Source of the DNA: Niallia taxi
Lineage (GTDB): Bacteria > Bacillota > Bacilli > Bacillales > Cytobacillaceae
Length of the DNA stretch: 64,000 nucleotides
NCBI RefSeq assembly: GCF_032818155.1
Contig: NZ_CP102589.1
Coordinates: forward strand, 2,218,001 to 2,282,000
Direction of reading: 5' to 3'
Numbering within the stretch: position 1 is the stretch's first letter; the number at the start of each line of letters is the position of its first letter. Below are positions 1 to 8,700 of the stretch, in pieces. The notes under the pieces are model-generated. The model saw only the letters and a program-made list of their open reading frames with translations. It was not told the DNA's origin and made no database searches. The position numbers and the translations under genes were made by a program.

Positions 1-302
1 TCGTTTTAGGAATGACATTAGCCAAAATATCCGTCAAAAAAATCCAAGTAAAACCATTATCCTTTGCGTTAACCTTAAGACTTATCATCTCCCCGCTCAT
101 CGCCTGGGGGATGACCTTCATACTGCCTGTCGATGATATGCTGAAACAAGTAATGATCGTACTTGCAGCAATGCCATCTGCCGCCAACACAACAATGTAT
201 GCCCTGCAATACGGAACAGAGCCAGACTTTGTTTCCACCGCCACGCTATTTAGTACATTAGCGAGTATCATTACATTGCCGATTGTGTTGTTTATTGTGT
301 GA
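1..302 (+). CDS. AEC family transporter, C-terminal fragment
   Basis: The reading frame is open from the window edge, so only about the last 99 residues are present. They form hydrophobic helices with an 'AMPSAANTTMYALQYG' segment and an end like that of auxin efflux carrier (AEC) family permeases, which export or import organic acids such as malate. The final segments cross the membrane around 'LTLRLIISPLIAWG' and 'ATLFSTLASIITLPIVLFIV'. The first in-frame ATG at 12 is internal, not the start. Substrate cannot be told from the fragment. Confidence 0.75.
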   Translation, partial: VLGMTLAKISVKKIQVKPLSFALTLRLIISPLIAWGMTFILPVDDMLKQVMIVLAAMPSAANTTMYALQYGTEPDFVSTATLFSTLASIITLPIVLFIV

Positions 303-325
303 GATGGTGTAATGCTTAATTAGAA

Positions 326-358
326 ACCCTAATCGCCATTAGATTCGATTAGGGTATT
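326..358 (+). terminator. Hairpin after AEC transporter gene
   Basis: A 10-bp perfect stem (ACCCTAATCG at 326-335 with CGATTAGGGT at 346-355) lies 24 bases after the stop. The U-tract is poor (ATTTA), so termination may be weak. Confidence 0.5.
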
Positions 359-504
359 TATTACGTCTTTAAACTCTGTATCCTAAATTACAAAAAGTTA
401 ATTACTAGTTAATGAATGGTGATTTTTATGTTAAGCTATCTATGGAATTATCGAATTCAAGAAATCTAATAATTAGAAAATTTTATTACAAAAAGGAGTA
501 GAAA

Positions 505-714
505 ATGGAGCTTATCCTAGCAAGTATTTTTTCAGCACTCATCATCGTCATGACCGTCTTTTTTCTGTTAAAGGTTTTTTTAATTGCTTATAAAAGAAAA
601 GAAATATCTAAGCGTAAATGTTTTCTGTATGCTGCTGTTACTATTGTGATAAGTTTCTTTTTAGTAGCTGCATTGCCTTTTGTTTTTCAAAGTATCTTAG
701 AGCTTGTTTATTAA
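505..714 (+). CDS. Small two-helix membrane protein
   Basis: This 69-residue protein has an AAAAGGAG ribosome site 8 bases before its ATG. It has two hydrophobic segments (about residues 4-28 and 41-66) separated by a basic loop 'YKRKEISKRK', which predicts a two-pass membrane protein with the loop in the cytoplasm. I do not recognise a family. It stands alone, between the AEC transporter and a convergent YitT gene. Confidence 0.55.
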   Translation: MELILASIFSALIIVMTVFFLLKVFLIAYKRKEISKRKCFLYAAVTIVISFFLVAALPFVFQSILELVY

Positions 715-734
715 ATGTCAGGTTTTTAAGTCAG

Positions 735-764
735 AAAAAACAGCCTAAGCCATCAGCTTAGACT
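735..764 (-). terminator. Terminator of the YitT gene (minus strand)
   Basis: AGCCTAAGC (742-750) pairs with GCTTAGACT (756-764) with one mismatch. Read on the minus strand, the hairpin is followed by a run of T, so it ends the leftward yitT-like transcript. Confidence 0.65.
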
Positions 765-786
765 GTCAAATCACCAAAACCTTCTC

Positions 787-1650
787 TCAATGAATCGCAT
801 GCTTAAATTTCCCGCCATGCGCCTCTTGTGTATCCATTATCGTAATAAAAGCATTTGGATCAATTTCCAACACGATGCTTTTGAACTTGGCAATTTCGAG
901 CCGGGTGAACACGACATAAAGCACTTCTTTTTCCTGATCAAGATAGCCGCCTTTGCCTTTTAGTTTGGTGACACCTCTGCCAAGGCGGTCTGACAGAGCT
1001 TCGGCGATTTCTTCGTATTCGTTTGTGATAACCATGGCTGCTTTTGTATCATCAAAACCCTGCATGACAGCATCAATTGCTTTGCTTGCGATATAGTAGG
1101 TGAGAATCGAGAACATGGCCTGTTCCCATTCCAGTACAAATCCTGCCCATGTGAACACAAAGACATTTAGAAACATGACGAATTCCCCGACGGAAAAGGG
1201 GATTTTTTTTGACAACAGAATGCCAAGTATTTCTGTTCCATCCAAGGCACCTGAATTGCGGATAACAAGTCCAACTCCTGCACCAAGCAGCAAACCTCCA
1301 AAAACAGTCGCAAGAAGAGGCTGCCTTGTAAATGGTTCAACATGGTGCAAGGATGATTCAACAACAGCAAGCATGATAATCGCAAACAATGAGGAGATGC
1401 AAAAATTCTTACCGATGTATTTATAGCCTGCAAACAAAAAAGGGATGTTAATAATCAGCACCAAAATTCCAAAACTAAAATCGGTCATATAGTTAATAAT
1501 CAAGGAAATGCCAATAATGCCTCCATCTATGATTGTATTTGGCACAAGGAATAATTCTATGGCAACAGCAGCGAGACTTGCGCCAATCATCAGCATAATG
1601 TAGCGGATAATAAAATGGACTTTGGCTTCCTTTTTATGCTTTTTTCCCAT
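787..1650 (-). CDS. YitT family membrane protein with C-terminal DUF2179 domain
   Basis: This is a 287-residue member of the YitT/DUF161 family, integral membrane proteins of unknown transport role common in Bacilli. About five hydrophobic helices fill residues 12-190, including the family-typical '[17 protein letters not shown]' and '[20 protein letters not shown]'. A soluble C-terminal DUF2179 domain follows (about 225-280). The frame is open up to 1785, but ATG at 1650 is preceded by AGGAAGG at good spacing and starts right before the first helix, so it is preferred. A second, shorter YitT paralogue lies at 7936-8562. Confidence 0.85.
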   Translation of the reverse strand: MGKKHKKEAKVHFIIRYIMLMIGASLAAVAIELFLVPNTIIDGGIIGISLIINYMTDFSFGILVLIINIPFLFAGYKYIGKNFCISSLFAIIMLAVVESSLHHVEPFTRQPLLATVFGGLLLGAGVGLVIRNSGALDGTEILGILLSKKIPFSVGEFVMFLNVFVFTWAGFVLEWEQAMFSILTYYIASKAIDAVMQGFDDTKAAMVITNEYEEIAEALSDRLGRGVTKLKGKGGYLDQEKEVLYVVFTRLEIAKFKSIVLEIDPNAFITIMDTQEAHGGKFKHAIH

Positions 1651-1855
1651 CTTACACACCCTTCCTAAAACGATGGAATACTTCGCTTTAAATGAACATG
1701 GTTTATGATGCCAACAAAACAGAAAAATATTCCAGCAGAATTTAATTCTTTCCAAACACCACTGTTTTTTACACCTTTTTAACATGAAATGCGTTGCAAC
1801 TTAACAAGGAAAGAGATAGAATATCAGTACTATATAATTCTAGGTAGGTGAAAAT

Positions 1856-2188
1856 ATGTTTAATCGGGAGCTTGTTAAAGGAAGCACTTCTTTAATTCTT
1901 TTGCAGCTATTAGCCGAGAAAGAAATGTATGGCTATGAACTGGTGAAGGAGATGGAAAGCCGCAGTGACTATTCTCTGCAGGTGAAGGAAGGTACATTAT
2001 ATCCAGCACTACATAAATTAGAAAAGCAAGAATATGTGGAATCATTTTGGAAGGATTCTGAAAAAGGTCCTGCACGTAAATATTATCGTATAACCGCAAC
2101 AGGTCTTGAGATTCTTGAGCAAAAAACAAAGGAATGGAAAAGCTTTGTCCAAACGATAGATAAGGTGATCGGGAGAAAAGGGATATGA
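1856..2188 (+). CDS. PadR family transcriptional regulator
   Basis: This 110-residue winged-helix protein has the PadR pattern: '[23 protein letters not shown]' for the first helices and '[21 protein letters not shown]'-type recognition helix and wing. PadR proteins repress nearby membrane-protein genes in response to small molecules or envelope stress. It overlaps the next gene by four bases (ATGA), so the two are translationally coupled. The pair resembles the PadR/HAAS pair at 60427-61804. Confidence 0.9.
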   Translation: MFNRELVKGSTSLILLQLLAEKEMYGYELVKEMESRSDYSLQVKEGTLYPALHKLEKQEYVESFWKDSEKGPARKYYRITATGLEILEQKTKEWKSFVQTIDKVIGRKGI

Positions 2189-2829
2189 TTTCTAGTAAAC
2201 AAGAGTATTTGGATATCCTCCGCACTTGTTTAAAAAATCACGATCGAGTGGAGGATATTTTGCTTGAATATGAACAGCATCTGACCGATTTGTTAAATGA
2301 GGTATGCGATTGTCCGTGTATGACTGAAAAAGAAGCAATGCATGTAGTTATAGAAAGGCTTGGCACACCAGCGAAAATGGCGGCACTGTACGAGGAAGAG
2401 CTGACAGTTACACCCGCTAGGACGAAGTGGATTTTCTTTTTCGGTAACTTTTTCTTTTTTGCTGCAGGAATAATCTTAACCGTTTTTTATCACTCTTTAT
2501 CAAGCCCTACAGTTAAGCAACTATGGTTTTTTCTAACAAGCATTCCGTTTTTTCTGATTTTTCTGTACCTGTTTTATTGGCTGTTGCTTGGGTATGAAGT
2601 TGGAAAGGAATTTGGACTTGGCGGCAAAAAACTGCTGAAAAGAACCTTTTACATCGCACTTGCACCAAATCTGTTCTTAATGGTAATGGTCGTTTTTCGA
2701 ATTATACCTGCGTCCGTTTTTGCACCATTGTTAACAGGCGAGTTTACGGTAATTTGCATCATAAGCACGATTCTTTTATATCCGATTTCGATATTGGGTT
2801 TCCGGTATGGCACAACTAAATCGATTTGA
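2185..2829 (+). CDS. HAAS/DUF1700-type membrane protein paired with PadR
   Basis: The 214-residue protein has a cytoplasmic N-terminal helical domain (about residues 1-75, with '[12 protein letters not shown]' and '[20 protein letters not shown]') typical of the HAAS signalling domain. Four or so membrane helices follow (about 85-205). In such pairs the HAAS protein is thought to work with the PadR partner, but its mechanism is not known. ATG overlaps the PadR stop codon. Confidence 0.8.
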   Translation: MISSKQEYLDILRTCLKNHDRVEDILLEYEQHLTDLLNEVCDCPCMTEKEAMHVVIERLGTPAKMAALYEEELTVTPARTKWIFFFGNFFFFAAGIILTVFYHSLSSPTVKQLWFFLTSIPFFLIFLYLFYWLLLGYEVGKEFGLGGKKLLKRTFYIALAPNLFLMVMVVFRIIPASVFAPLLTGEFTVICIISTILLYPISILGFRYGTTKSI

Positions 2830-2846
2830 TTGTACATAAATGACAG

Positions 2847-2881
2847 CTCTGCACTCCAATACGGAGAAGCAGAGTTTTTTT
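2847..2881 (+). terminator. Terminator of padR-HAAS operon
   Basis: CTCTGC and an inner CTCC pair with GGAG and GCAGAG, followed by seven T. Confidence 0.9.
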
Positions 2882-2927
2882 AGCGGAAAAACAGATAGTT
2901 AATTCAGTATGGCTCCTATTCATTTTC

Positions 2928-3563
2928 TCATTTTGTTTCTTCTATCCACTCATAATATTTTTCAGAAAGCGGGCGAATTCGCTCCTCATCCAATGCGATT
3001 ACTTCACAGCCCCGGTCATCATACACAAAGAATATAATGTCCTTAGTGATGTTCACAAAAAATACATCTGGATATCCAGCGGCATACCCTCCCAATTTTG
3101 GATGTAACGGAAAATCTTCATTGCTGACTGCTTTCAGTAATTCCTTCACTCGTACATCTCCACGCTTGCACAATAAGGAAAACTGTTGCATTTCGAATTC
3201 GTTTGCTTCCTCAATTTCAAAAGGATAAGCAGAAGTCTGAACTTGAATTTTATGTAAAAGAGATTTCTTTTTTAGAAATTGCTTATATACCTTTAATTTT
3301 TTTGTTCTTTTCTCATATGCTTTATGTTTATAAACATTTGTGACAAGGAATAAGTCATCGTTTTCGTCAAACAGTTCATCAAAAATAAGAGAAATTTGTT
3401 TATATACTAGCTCAAATCTCTTGCGATTAAGTTTATCATCATCTGTAAATTGATAAATATTATTCCCAAGCGTAAAGTGGATTCCAATATCCCATTGATA
3501 ATAAATACTTGGAAGCAATTCGACAGCAGGAAATCTTTCCTGTAAATAATTGATTAACCTCAT
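2928..3563 (-). CDS. DUF3885 domain-containing protein
   Basis: This soluble 211-residue protein matches the DUF3885 pattern. Its N-terminal half ('YYQWDIGIHFTLG') describes a mixed alpha/beta fold, and the end carries 'FFVYDDRGCEVIALDEERIRPLSEKYYEWI'-like sequence typical of this family. It may act as an immunity-like or SUKH-like accessory protein, but no function is established. The ATG has AGGAAGTG 10 bases upstream. It is a single gene read towards the terminator of the previous operon. Confidence 0.7.
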   Translation of the reverse strand: MRLINYLQERFPAVELLPSIYYQWDIGIHFTLGNNIYQFTDDDKLNRKRFELVYKQISLIFDELFDENDDLFLVTNVYKHKAYEKRTKKLKVYKQFLKKKSLLHKIQVQTSAYPFEIEEANEFEMQQFSLLCKRGDVRVKELLKAVSNEDFPLHPKLGGYAAGYPDVFFVNITKDIIFFVYDDRGCEVIALDEERIRPLSEKYYEWIEETK

Positions 3564-3769
3564 AAAAATTTTTCACTTCCTGTTACAGTTTTTAGCAAAG
3601 CAGCACTATGTTTATGATTTTTCATCGGTTTTAAATACTGCTGCCATTTTAGCATGAAGAGAAGTGCAGTTGTATAATAAATATTAAGAGAAATTTTTTT
3701 GCCCCCGTATCTTTTTTGCTAGCTGAAACGTTCTAAGTATGAAAACCAAAAGGAAAGGGAGGGATAAAG

Positions 3770-4408
3770 TTGAGCAATCAGCCGTTGGGAAATGCCAACA
3801 GTCTTCATAAGCATTACGAAAGCTTGAGTAAATACTGTCAATATCTCTCAATGACTAAATGGGAAAAGGAAGATATCATTCACGACACCTTTTTAAAGGC
3901 AATGGAATCATATCGAGACAGTGAAATAACGGCAGCACTATTAAAGAAAATGGTTCATAACCGCTGGGTTGATACACTTCGTAAAAGCAAGCAGGAAAAA
4001 GCACACCTGTCTGCAGCAGAGGATGTGCAGACTGATCGTGCTTGTGATTGGATGATTGTAGCAGAGCATTTGGCAGAATCACTGACAAAAAAGCAAGCAG
4101 CTGTTTTCTTGTTGGTTGAAGGCTTTGGGTATCGTATCAAAGAAGCGGCTGAAGCATTGAAAATGACGGAAACAGGAATAAAGGCAATGCTGTTTAGAGC
4201 AAGAAACCAACTGCATAAACAGCATAACGATACAAAAGACACTTCAGGCATAAGTGATGCAAGCAGACTATACTATCAAACGCTAAAACAGCAAAATCCA
4301 ACACTGCTGATAAACGAAATTCTGTCTGTGCAAGTCCTTTATCCAGCTAATGTAAAAACAAAGCAAAAACGGCAAAGCGCGGAACCAATTTTGCAGCTGG
4401 CAGCATAA
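3770..4408 (+). CDS. RNA polymerase sigma-70 family factor (ECF-like)
   Basis: This 212-residue protein has a sigma region 2-like start ('KWEKEDIIHDTFLKAM' and 'LKKMVHNRWVDTLRK') and a clear region 4 helix-turn-helix ('LTKKQAAVFLLVEGFGYRIKEAAEAL..TETGIKAMLFRARNQL'). A tail of about 60 residues of unknown role follows. It starts at TTG with GGAAAGGGAGG upstream. It lies 19 bases before a clpP paralogue, so it probably directs expression of that protease or is degraded by it; this is inference. No anti-sigma gene is adjacent. Confidence 0.8.
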   Translation: MSNQPLGNANSLHKHYESLSKYCQYLSMTKWEKEDIIHDTFLKAMESYRDSEITAALLKKMVHNRWVDTLRKSKQEKAHLSAAEDVQTDRACDWMIVAEHLAESLTKKQAAVFLLVEGFGYRIKEAAEALKMTETGIKAMLFRARNQLHKQHNDTKDTSGISDASRLYYQTLKQQNPTLLINEILSVQVLYPANVKTKQKRQSAEPILQLAA

Positions 4409-4427
4409 TTAAAAGGGGGCAAAAAAA

Positions 4428-5009
4428 ATGAGTGCTATTCCATATGTAATTGAACAATCGAGCGGGGGAGAACGTTCCTACGATATTTATTCAAGGCTAT
4501 TAAAGGATCGGATTATCATGCTTGGTGAAGAAATTAATGATCATGTTGCCAACAATATTGTTGCACAGCTATTATTTTTAACGGCAGACGACCCTGATAA
4601 AGATATTTCCATCTATATAAATTGTCCAGGTGGCTCTACAACCGCTGGATTCGCCATATTTGATACGATGCAGTATATAAAGCCTGATGTGCGCACGATA
4701 TGCACGGGCATGGCAGCATCCTTTGGGGCATTGCTGCTGCTTGCAGGCACGAAAGGCAAAAGGTATGCATTGCCAAACAGTGAAATTATGATTCATCAAC
4801 CACTTGGCGGTGCAAGAGGGCAAGCGACGGAAATTGAAATTACCGCGAAACGAATTCTCAAGCTGCGTGAACAAATCAACCATATTATGGCGGAAAGGAC
4901 AGGGCAATCTGTCGAAAAAATTGCTGTTGACACAGATAGGGATTATTTCATGTCTGCAGAAGAAGCAAAAGACTACGGAATTATTGATGAGATTATTCTT
5001 CCGAAATAA
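4428..5009 (+). CDS. clpP: ATP-dependent Clp protease proteolytic subunit (ClpP paralogue)
   Basis: This is a full-length ClpP serine peptidase of 193 residues. The catalytic triad is visible: Ser98 in 'GMAASFGA', His123 in 'MIHQPLGG' and Asp172 in 'DTDRDYF'. ClpP forms a two-ring tetradecamer that degrades proteins fed by ClpX or ClpC. The usual 'AASMGAFLLAAG' around the serine reads '[12 protein letters not shown]' here, and the gene is paired with a sigma factor, so this is probably a second, regulatory ClpP rather than the housekeeping copy. The ribosome site is AAGGGGG. Confidence 0.95.
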   Translation: MSAIPYVIEQSSGGERSYDIYSRLLKDRIIMLGEEINDHVANNIVAQLLFLTADDPDKDISIYINCPGGSTTAGFAIFDTMQYIKPDVRTICTGMAASFGALLLLAGTKGKRYALPNSEIMIHQPLGGARGQATEIEITAKRILKLREQINHIMAERTGQSVEKIAVDTDRDYFMSAEEAKDYGIIDEIILPK

Positions 5010-5016
5010 AGCTGAG

Positions 5017-5048
5017 CAGCTGCACTAAATTTTGTGCAGCTGTTTTTT
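5017..5048 (+). terminator. Terminator of sigma-clpP operon
   Basis: CAGCTGCAC (5017-5025) pairs perfectly with GTGCAGCTG (5034-5042), followed by six T. Confidence 0.92.
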
Positions 5049-5129
5049 AATGTGATTCGTTTTTTCTGAACTGATACGATATAATAGGACAGGAAAATGA
5101 TTATTTGCAGGAAGAAAAAAGGTGAAATG

Positions 5130-6317
5130 ATGACAGGTAAGCAAGTTACTATAGAGGAAGCATTTGAGAAAAGTATTCGAAACGGCAGTCCACTGCTGTA
5201 TAAAGATTCCCTTTCAGGAATTAAGGGATTAAATGAAGGTCAAATCATTGATGTGAAAAATAAAGCTGGAAAATTTATCGGCAGAGGATATTATGCCATT
5301 CAAAATAAAGGGATTGGCTGGCTATTGACGACAAATCAGCAGGAAGCGATTGATTTTGCCTTTTTTGCTAAAAAAATAAAAGCAGCAAACGACAAAAGAG
5401 CAGCATTATATCATGATAATGAAACGACTGCATTTCGCCTCTTTAATGGGGAAGGAGATGGGATCGGTGGCTTTACTGTAGATAGATATGATCAATTTTT
5501 GTTAATTCAATGGTACAGTAAAGGAATTTACGAATACAAAGAGTGGATTATCAAGGCTTTGGAAAGTCATGTAGACTTTAAAGGGATTTATGAAAAGAAG
5601 CGGTTTGATACGAATGGTACATATGTAGAGGGTGACGATTTTGCATATGGAGAAGAAGGGCAATTTCCAATAATGGTGCAGGAAAACGGCATGAAATTTG
5701 CCGTAGACCTTAATGAAGGGGCCATGACTGGAATATTTCTTGACCAGCGTGAGGTGCGAAAAACAATTCGCGACAAGTATGCAAAGGGGATGGACGTGCT
5801 GAATACCTTCTCCTATACTGGGGCATTCTCTGTGGCAGCTGCAGCTGGTGGCAGCAAAACCACGACTAGTGTAGATTTGGCAAACAGAAGCAGGGCGAAA
5901 ACTACGATGAACTTTGAATATAATGACATCGAGCTGGCAAATCAGAAGATAGTTGTCGAGGATGTTTTCCACTACTTTAAATATGCGGTGAAAAAGCAGC
6001 TAGAGTTTGATATGGTCATACTTGATCCACCAAGCTTTGCGCGCAGTAAAAAGCATACCTTCAGTGCTGCTAAGGACTATTCAAAGCTGTTAAAAGAGGC
6101 AATCAGTATCACGAAGCAATCAGGGGTTATTGTTGCATCAACAAACTGCAGCACGTTCGATATGAAGAAATTCAAACAATTTATTCATGAGGCATTTAAC
6201 AAACAAAAGGACAACTACGAAATTCTAGAGGAGTTTGGCCTGCCAGAGGACTTCGCTAACATCCATCATTTAAAGGAAAGTAATTATTTAAAAGTCGTTT
6301 TTATAAAAAAAACGTAA
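5130..6317 (+). CDS. Class I SAM-dependent rRNA large-subunit methyltransferase (RlmI-like)
   Basis: The protein (about 395 residues) has an N-terminal PUA-like region (to about residue 85), a middle domain, and a Rossmann methyltransferase domain. 'VLNTFSYTGAFSVAAAAGG' is the SAM-binding motif I and 'DMVILDPPSFARSK' the DPPSF motif IV of 23S rRNA cytosine-5 methyltransferases of the RlmI family. A TATAAT box at 5080-5085 places the transcript start near 5092, so an upstream in-frame ATG at 5097 is unlikely. AAGGTGA before the double ATG at 5127/5130 favours 5130. Confidence 0.88.
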   Translation: MTGKQVTIEEAFEKSIRNGSPLLYKDSLSGIKGLNEGQIIDVKNKAGKFIGRGYYAIQNKGIGWLLTTNQQEAIDFAFFAKKIKAANDKRAALYHDNETTAFRLFNGEGDGIGGFTVDRYDQFLLIQWYSKGIYEYKEWIIKALESHVDFKGIYEKKRFDTNGTYVEGDDFAYGEEGQFPIMVQENGMKFAVDLNEGAMTGIFLDQREVRKTIRDKYAKGMDVLNTFSYTGAFSVAAAAGGSKTTTSVDLANRSRAKTTMNFEYNDIELANQKIVVEDVFHYFKYAVKKQLEFDMVILDPPSFARSKKHTFSAAKDYSKLLKEAISITKQSGVIVASTNCSTFDMKKFKQFIHEAFNKQKDNYEILEEFGLPEDFANIHHLKESNYLKVVFIKKT

Positions 6318-6448
6318 ATAGTTTTTTACGATAATATTTTAAACGCCTAGTTCGTATGGATAATAAAAACGCTGTTTACTTAAAGGCTTTTACCTAGTAA
6401 TCTAATATTTAGCAATGTTACTAGTACATATGGAATGGGGATTGAATA

Positions 6449-7231
6449 GTGAAAGCGATATTGTTTGATTTAGATGATACACTCCTTTGGGATAAACGAA
6501 GTGTCAAGGAAGCATTTGAAAAAACATGCAAGCTTGCTGAAGACAAATACGGAATTTCTGCAGCAAGCTTTGAAGAAGCTGTCAGAAAGGAAGCGCAAAC
6601 CTTATATCAAGCATATGAAACATATGCTTTTACACAAATGATCGGGATTAACCCATTTGAAGGTCTGTGGGGGGAGTTCGCTGATCAGCATGAGTCGTTC
6701 CAAAAAATGAAGGCAATTGTTCCGATATACCGCAAAGATGCTTGGACAAACGGCCTTTTGGCATTGGGAATTGATGATAAGCCGTTCGGTGAATATTTAG
6801 CAGAGAAATTTCCGGCATTCCGAAAAGAATCTCCTTTTGTGTATGAGGAGACATTCGCGCTTTTGGATGAATTAAAAGGGAAGTACAAGCTTCTTCTCCT
6901 TACAAATGGTTCACCAGGCTTGCAAAATACGAAATTGACAATAACACCAGAAATTGCTCCATATTTTGACGAAATTGTTATCTCAGGAGATTTCGGTAAA
7001 GGGAAACCAGATCCTGCTATTTTTGAACATGCCGTTTCCTTGCTTGGTTTAAGTGTGGAAGACTGTATAATGGTCGGGGATAATCTAATGACAGATATTC
7101 TTGGAGCATCAAGAGTTGGGATGAAGTCAGTCTGGATTAACAGAGAAGGTAAAACACCTGAAAATGTGCAGCCGACATATGAAATCAACGATTTGCTTGA
7201 ACTGATTCCGCTATTGAAGGAAATCAGCTAA
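6449..7231 (+). CDS. HAD family hydrolase (subfamily IA)
   Basis: This 260-residue phosphatase starts at GTG after GGAATGGGG. HAD motif I is '[12 protein letters not shown]' (nucleophile Asp8 and acid/base Asp10), motif II '[10 protein letters not shown]', and motifs III/IV '[10 protein letters not shown]' and '[15 protein letters not shown]'. A helical cap between about residues 18 and 115 matches the YjjG/YsaA-like group, which dephosphorylates small molecules such as nucleotides. The substrate cannot be deduced. It converges with the Lrp gene and shares a bidirectional terminator. Confidence 0.88.
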   Translation: MKAILFDLDDTLLWDKRSVKEAFEKTCKLAEDKYGISAASFEEAVRKEAQTLYQAYETYAFTQMIGINPFEGLWGEFADQHESFQKMKAIVPIYRKDAWTNGLLALGIDDKPFGEYLAEKFPAFRKESPFVYEETFALLDELKGKYKLLLLTNGSPGLQNTKLTITPEIAPYFDEIVISGDFGKGKPDPAIFEHAVSLLGLSVEDCIMVGDNLMTDILGASRVGMKSVWINREGKTPENVQPTYEINDLLELIPLLKEIS

Positions 7232-7238
7232 TGAAGAA

Positions 7239-7273
7239 GAAGCTCAGAGGAAGTTAGCCTCTGAGCTTCTTTT
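7239..7273. terminator. Bidirectional terminator between HAD and Lrp genes
   Basis: GAAGCTCAGAGG pairs with CCTCTGAGCTTC (12 bp) around a 7-base loop. T-runs follow on both strands. Confidence 0.92.
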
Positions 7274-7274
7274 G

Positions 7275-7718
7275 TTATTCCTCATCCTTTGGCATTAGGT
7301 GCCTGAATGGTACAGGCGATCCAAGCACAACAGAAGTATTGATTGTTCCAAAGGGAATTAACCTGTCGACTAATTGCCGCATTCCGTCAATTCCGGAAAC
7401 GGCAGCCTTTATCGTATAGCTGATAGGTCCTGTTACACGGTGACATTCCAAAATATCCTGCTCATGTTTAATGAATTCCTCAAATGCATGCGGTTCTTCT
7501 TTCAATTCACTTATTTGAATAAACAGAAGTGTTTCTCTGCCTAGCTTTGCAGGGGAAACCCGTGCGCTAAATTCAAGAATAATTCCTCTTTCTTGCAGCC
7601 GCAGCAGTCGTTCTGATACACTTGGCCGACTTAAGGAAAGCTGCTTGGACAGGTCACTCACCGTTATTCTTCCATCCTCCTGCAGTAATTTTAATAATTG
7701 CACATCTACCTTATCCAT
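7275..7718 (-). CDS. Lrp/AsnC family transcriptional regulator
   Basis: This 147-residue protein has an N-terminal helix-turn-helix ('VQLLKLLQEDGRITVSDLSKQLSLSRPSVSERLLRL', split here by family pattern) and a C-terminal RAM/AsnC ligand-binding domain ('CHRVTGPISYTIKAAV'). Such regulators sense amino acids and control nearby transport genes. It is transcribed away from the YitT-family gene at 7936, from which a 217-base gap separates it, so that gene is a likely target. The ribosome site is AAAGGAG. Confidence 0.92.
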   Translation of the reverse strand: MDKVDVQLLKLLQEDGRITVSDLSKQLSLSRPSVSERLLRLQERGIILEFSARVSPAKLGRETLLFIQISELKEEPHAFEEFIKHEQDILECHRVTGPISYTIKAAVSGIDGMRQLVDRLIPFGTINTSVVLGSPVPFRHLMPKDEE

Positions 7719-7935
7719 TTTTTGCTCCTTTACAAAATGAAATCAAAATCTATAAAATACATTCAGTTTTTAGGTTATATCTGTTCATTATATTCTTTTT
7801 GATATGTAAAAATGCTTAAGTTTATTCTATCATTAAATATATACCAAAACCACCAAAATTACCTAAGAAACTCGGCGATATGCCATCCTCGCTCATAACC
7901 CAACTTTAAATTTTATCATATTAGGAGTGTTTTGT

Positions 7936-8562
7936 TTGAAAAAAATATTAATCATGATTGTCGGCTGCTTTTTCACCTCTTTAGGCCTGTATGTGCTAAA
8001 AAGTGCATCTCTTGTTACTGGCGGCACGGCCGGTTTAAGCTTAAGCGCATCCTATTTATTTCCGATTTCGTTCGGTGTGTTGTTTACGATAATTAATATC
8101 CCATTTTATATTTTGTCTTATAAAAAAATGGGGAAAGAGTTCACGATATCTACAATACTGGCAGTTACAACTGTTACCGTTCTTTCATCCATTATAACGG
8201 CGTATTTTCCACCACTTGCTTTTCATCCCCTCGTTGGATCCATTGTTGGTGGAGTCATTATCGGAGCTGGTGTAGTAGTACTGTTTATGAATGGTTCGTC
8301 ACTAGGAGGTGCCCAAATCCTGTCGATTACCCTGCAAAAACAGTTCAACTGGAATATGGGGAAAACGAATTTTATATTTGATACGATCGTAATTCTTATC
8401 GGTATGTATAGTATTGGAGTGCTAAGAGGCTTCTATAGTATTTTGTCTGTGTTAATTGTTTCTACAATGCTTAGCCGTTTTAAAGAACAAATTGCGAAAC
8501 GAAATACGAAACCAGTTAAAGTAACAAGAAAAGAACCGATTTTAGAAACAAGCTCCATGTGA
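7936..8562 (+). CDS. YitT family membrane protein, short form
   Basis: This 208-residue protein has six hydrophobic segments and the family signature 'LVTGGTAGLSLSASY' and 'GGVIIGAGVVVLFMNGSSLGGAQI'. Unlike the paralogue at 787-1650 it has no C-terminal DUF2179 domain and ends in a basic tail. TTG at 7936 sits 8 bases after AGGAG (7923-7927); the GTG at 7927 would lie inside that ribosome site, so TTG is preferred. It is divergent from the Lrp-type regulator and may be an amino-acid-related exporter, which is inference. Confidence 0.85.
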   Translation: MKKILIMIVGCFFTSLGLYVLKSASLVTGGTAGLSLSASYLFPISFGVLFTIINIPFYILSYKKMGKEFTISTILAVTTVTVLSSIITAYFPPLAFHPLVGSIVGGVIIGAGVVVLFMNGSSLGGAQILSITLQKQFNWNMGKTNFIFDTIVILIGMYSIGVLRGFYSILSVLIVSTMLSRFKEQIAKRNTKPVKVTRKEPILETSSM

Positions 8563-8594
8563 TAATTAAATTCCGTTAGATAATAAAAATAAAA

Positions 8595-8648
8595 AGTACC
8601 CTATAGAGTAGACACTTATAAAATAGTCTACCCATGGGTACTTTTTTT
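8595..8648. terminator. Hairpin terminator; left arm shared with a copy at 61808
   Basis: AGTACCC pairs with GGGTACT, and GTAGAC with GTCTAC inside it, followed by seven T on the plus strand. On the minus strand A-rich flank gives a T-run too, so it can serve the convergent regulator gene. Its left arm (8596-8617) matches 61808-61829 at 21 of 22 positions. Confidence 0.85.
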
Positions 8649-8700
8649 GTTATCGAGGTGTTGATTTAACATGGAGCATATGAAGAAAACTAGCCATTTA

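Noticed and set aside
1100-1426. 108-residue plus-strand frame opposite the YitT gene
   Set aside because: It is antisense to a well-supported family member and has no ribosome site or recognisable domain.
5097-5129. Upstream in-frame start for the rRNA methyltransferase
   Set aside because: The TATAAT at 5080-5085 would leave only a few bases of leader, and AAGGTGA lies before the later ATG.
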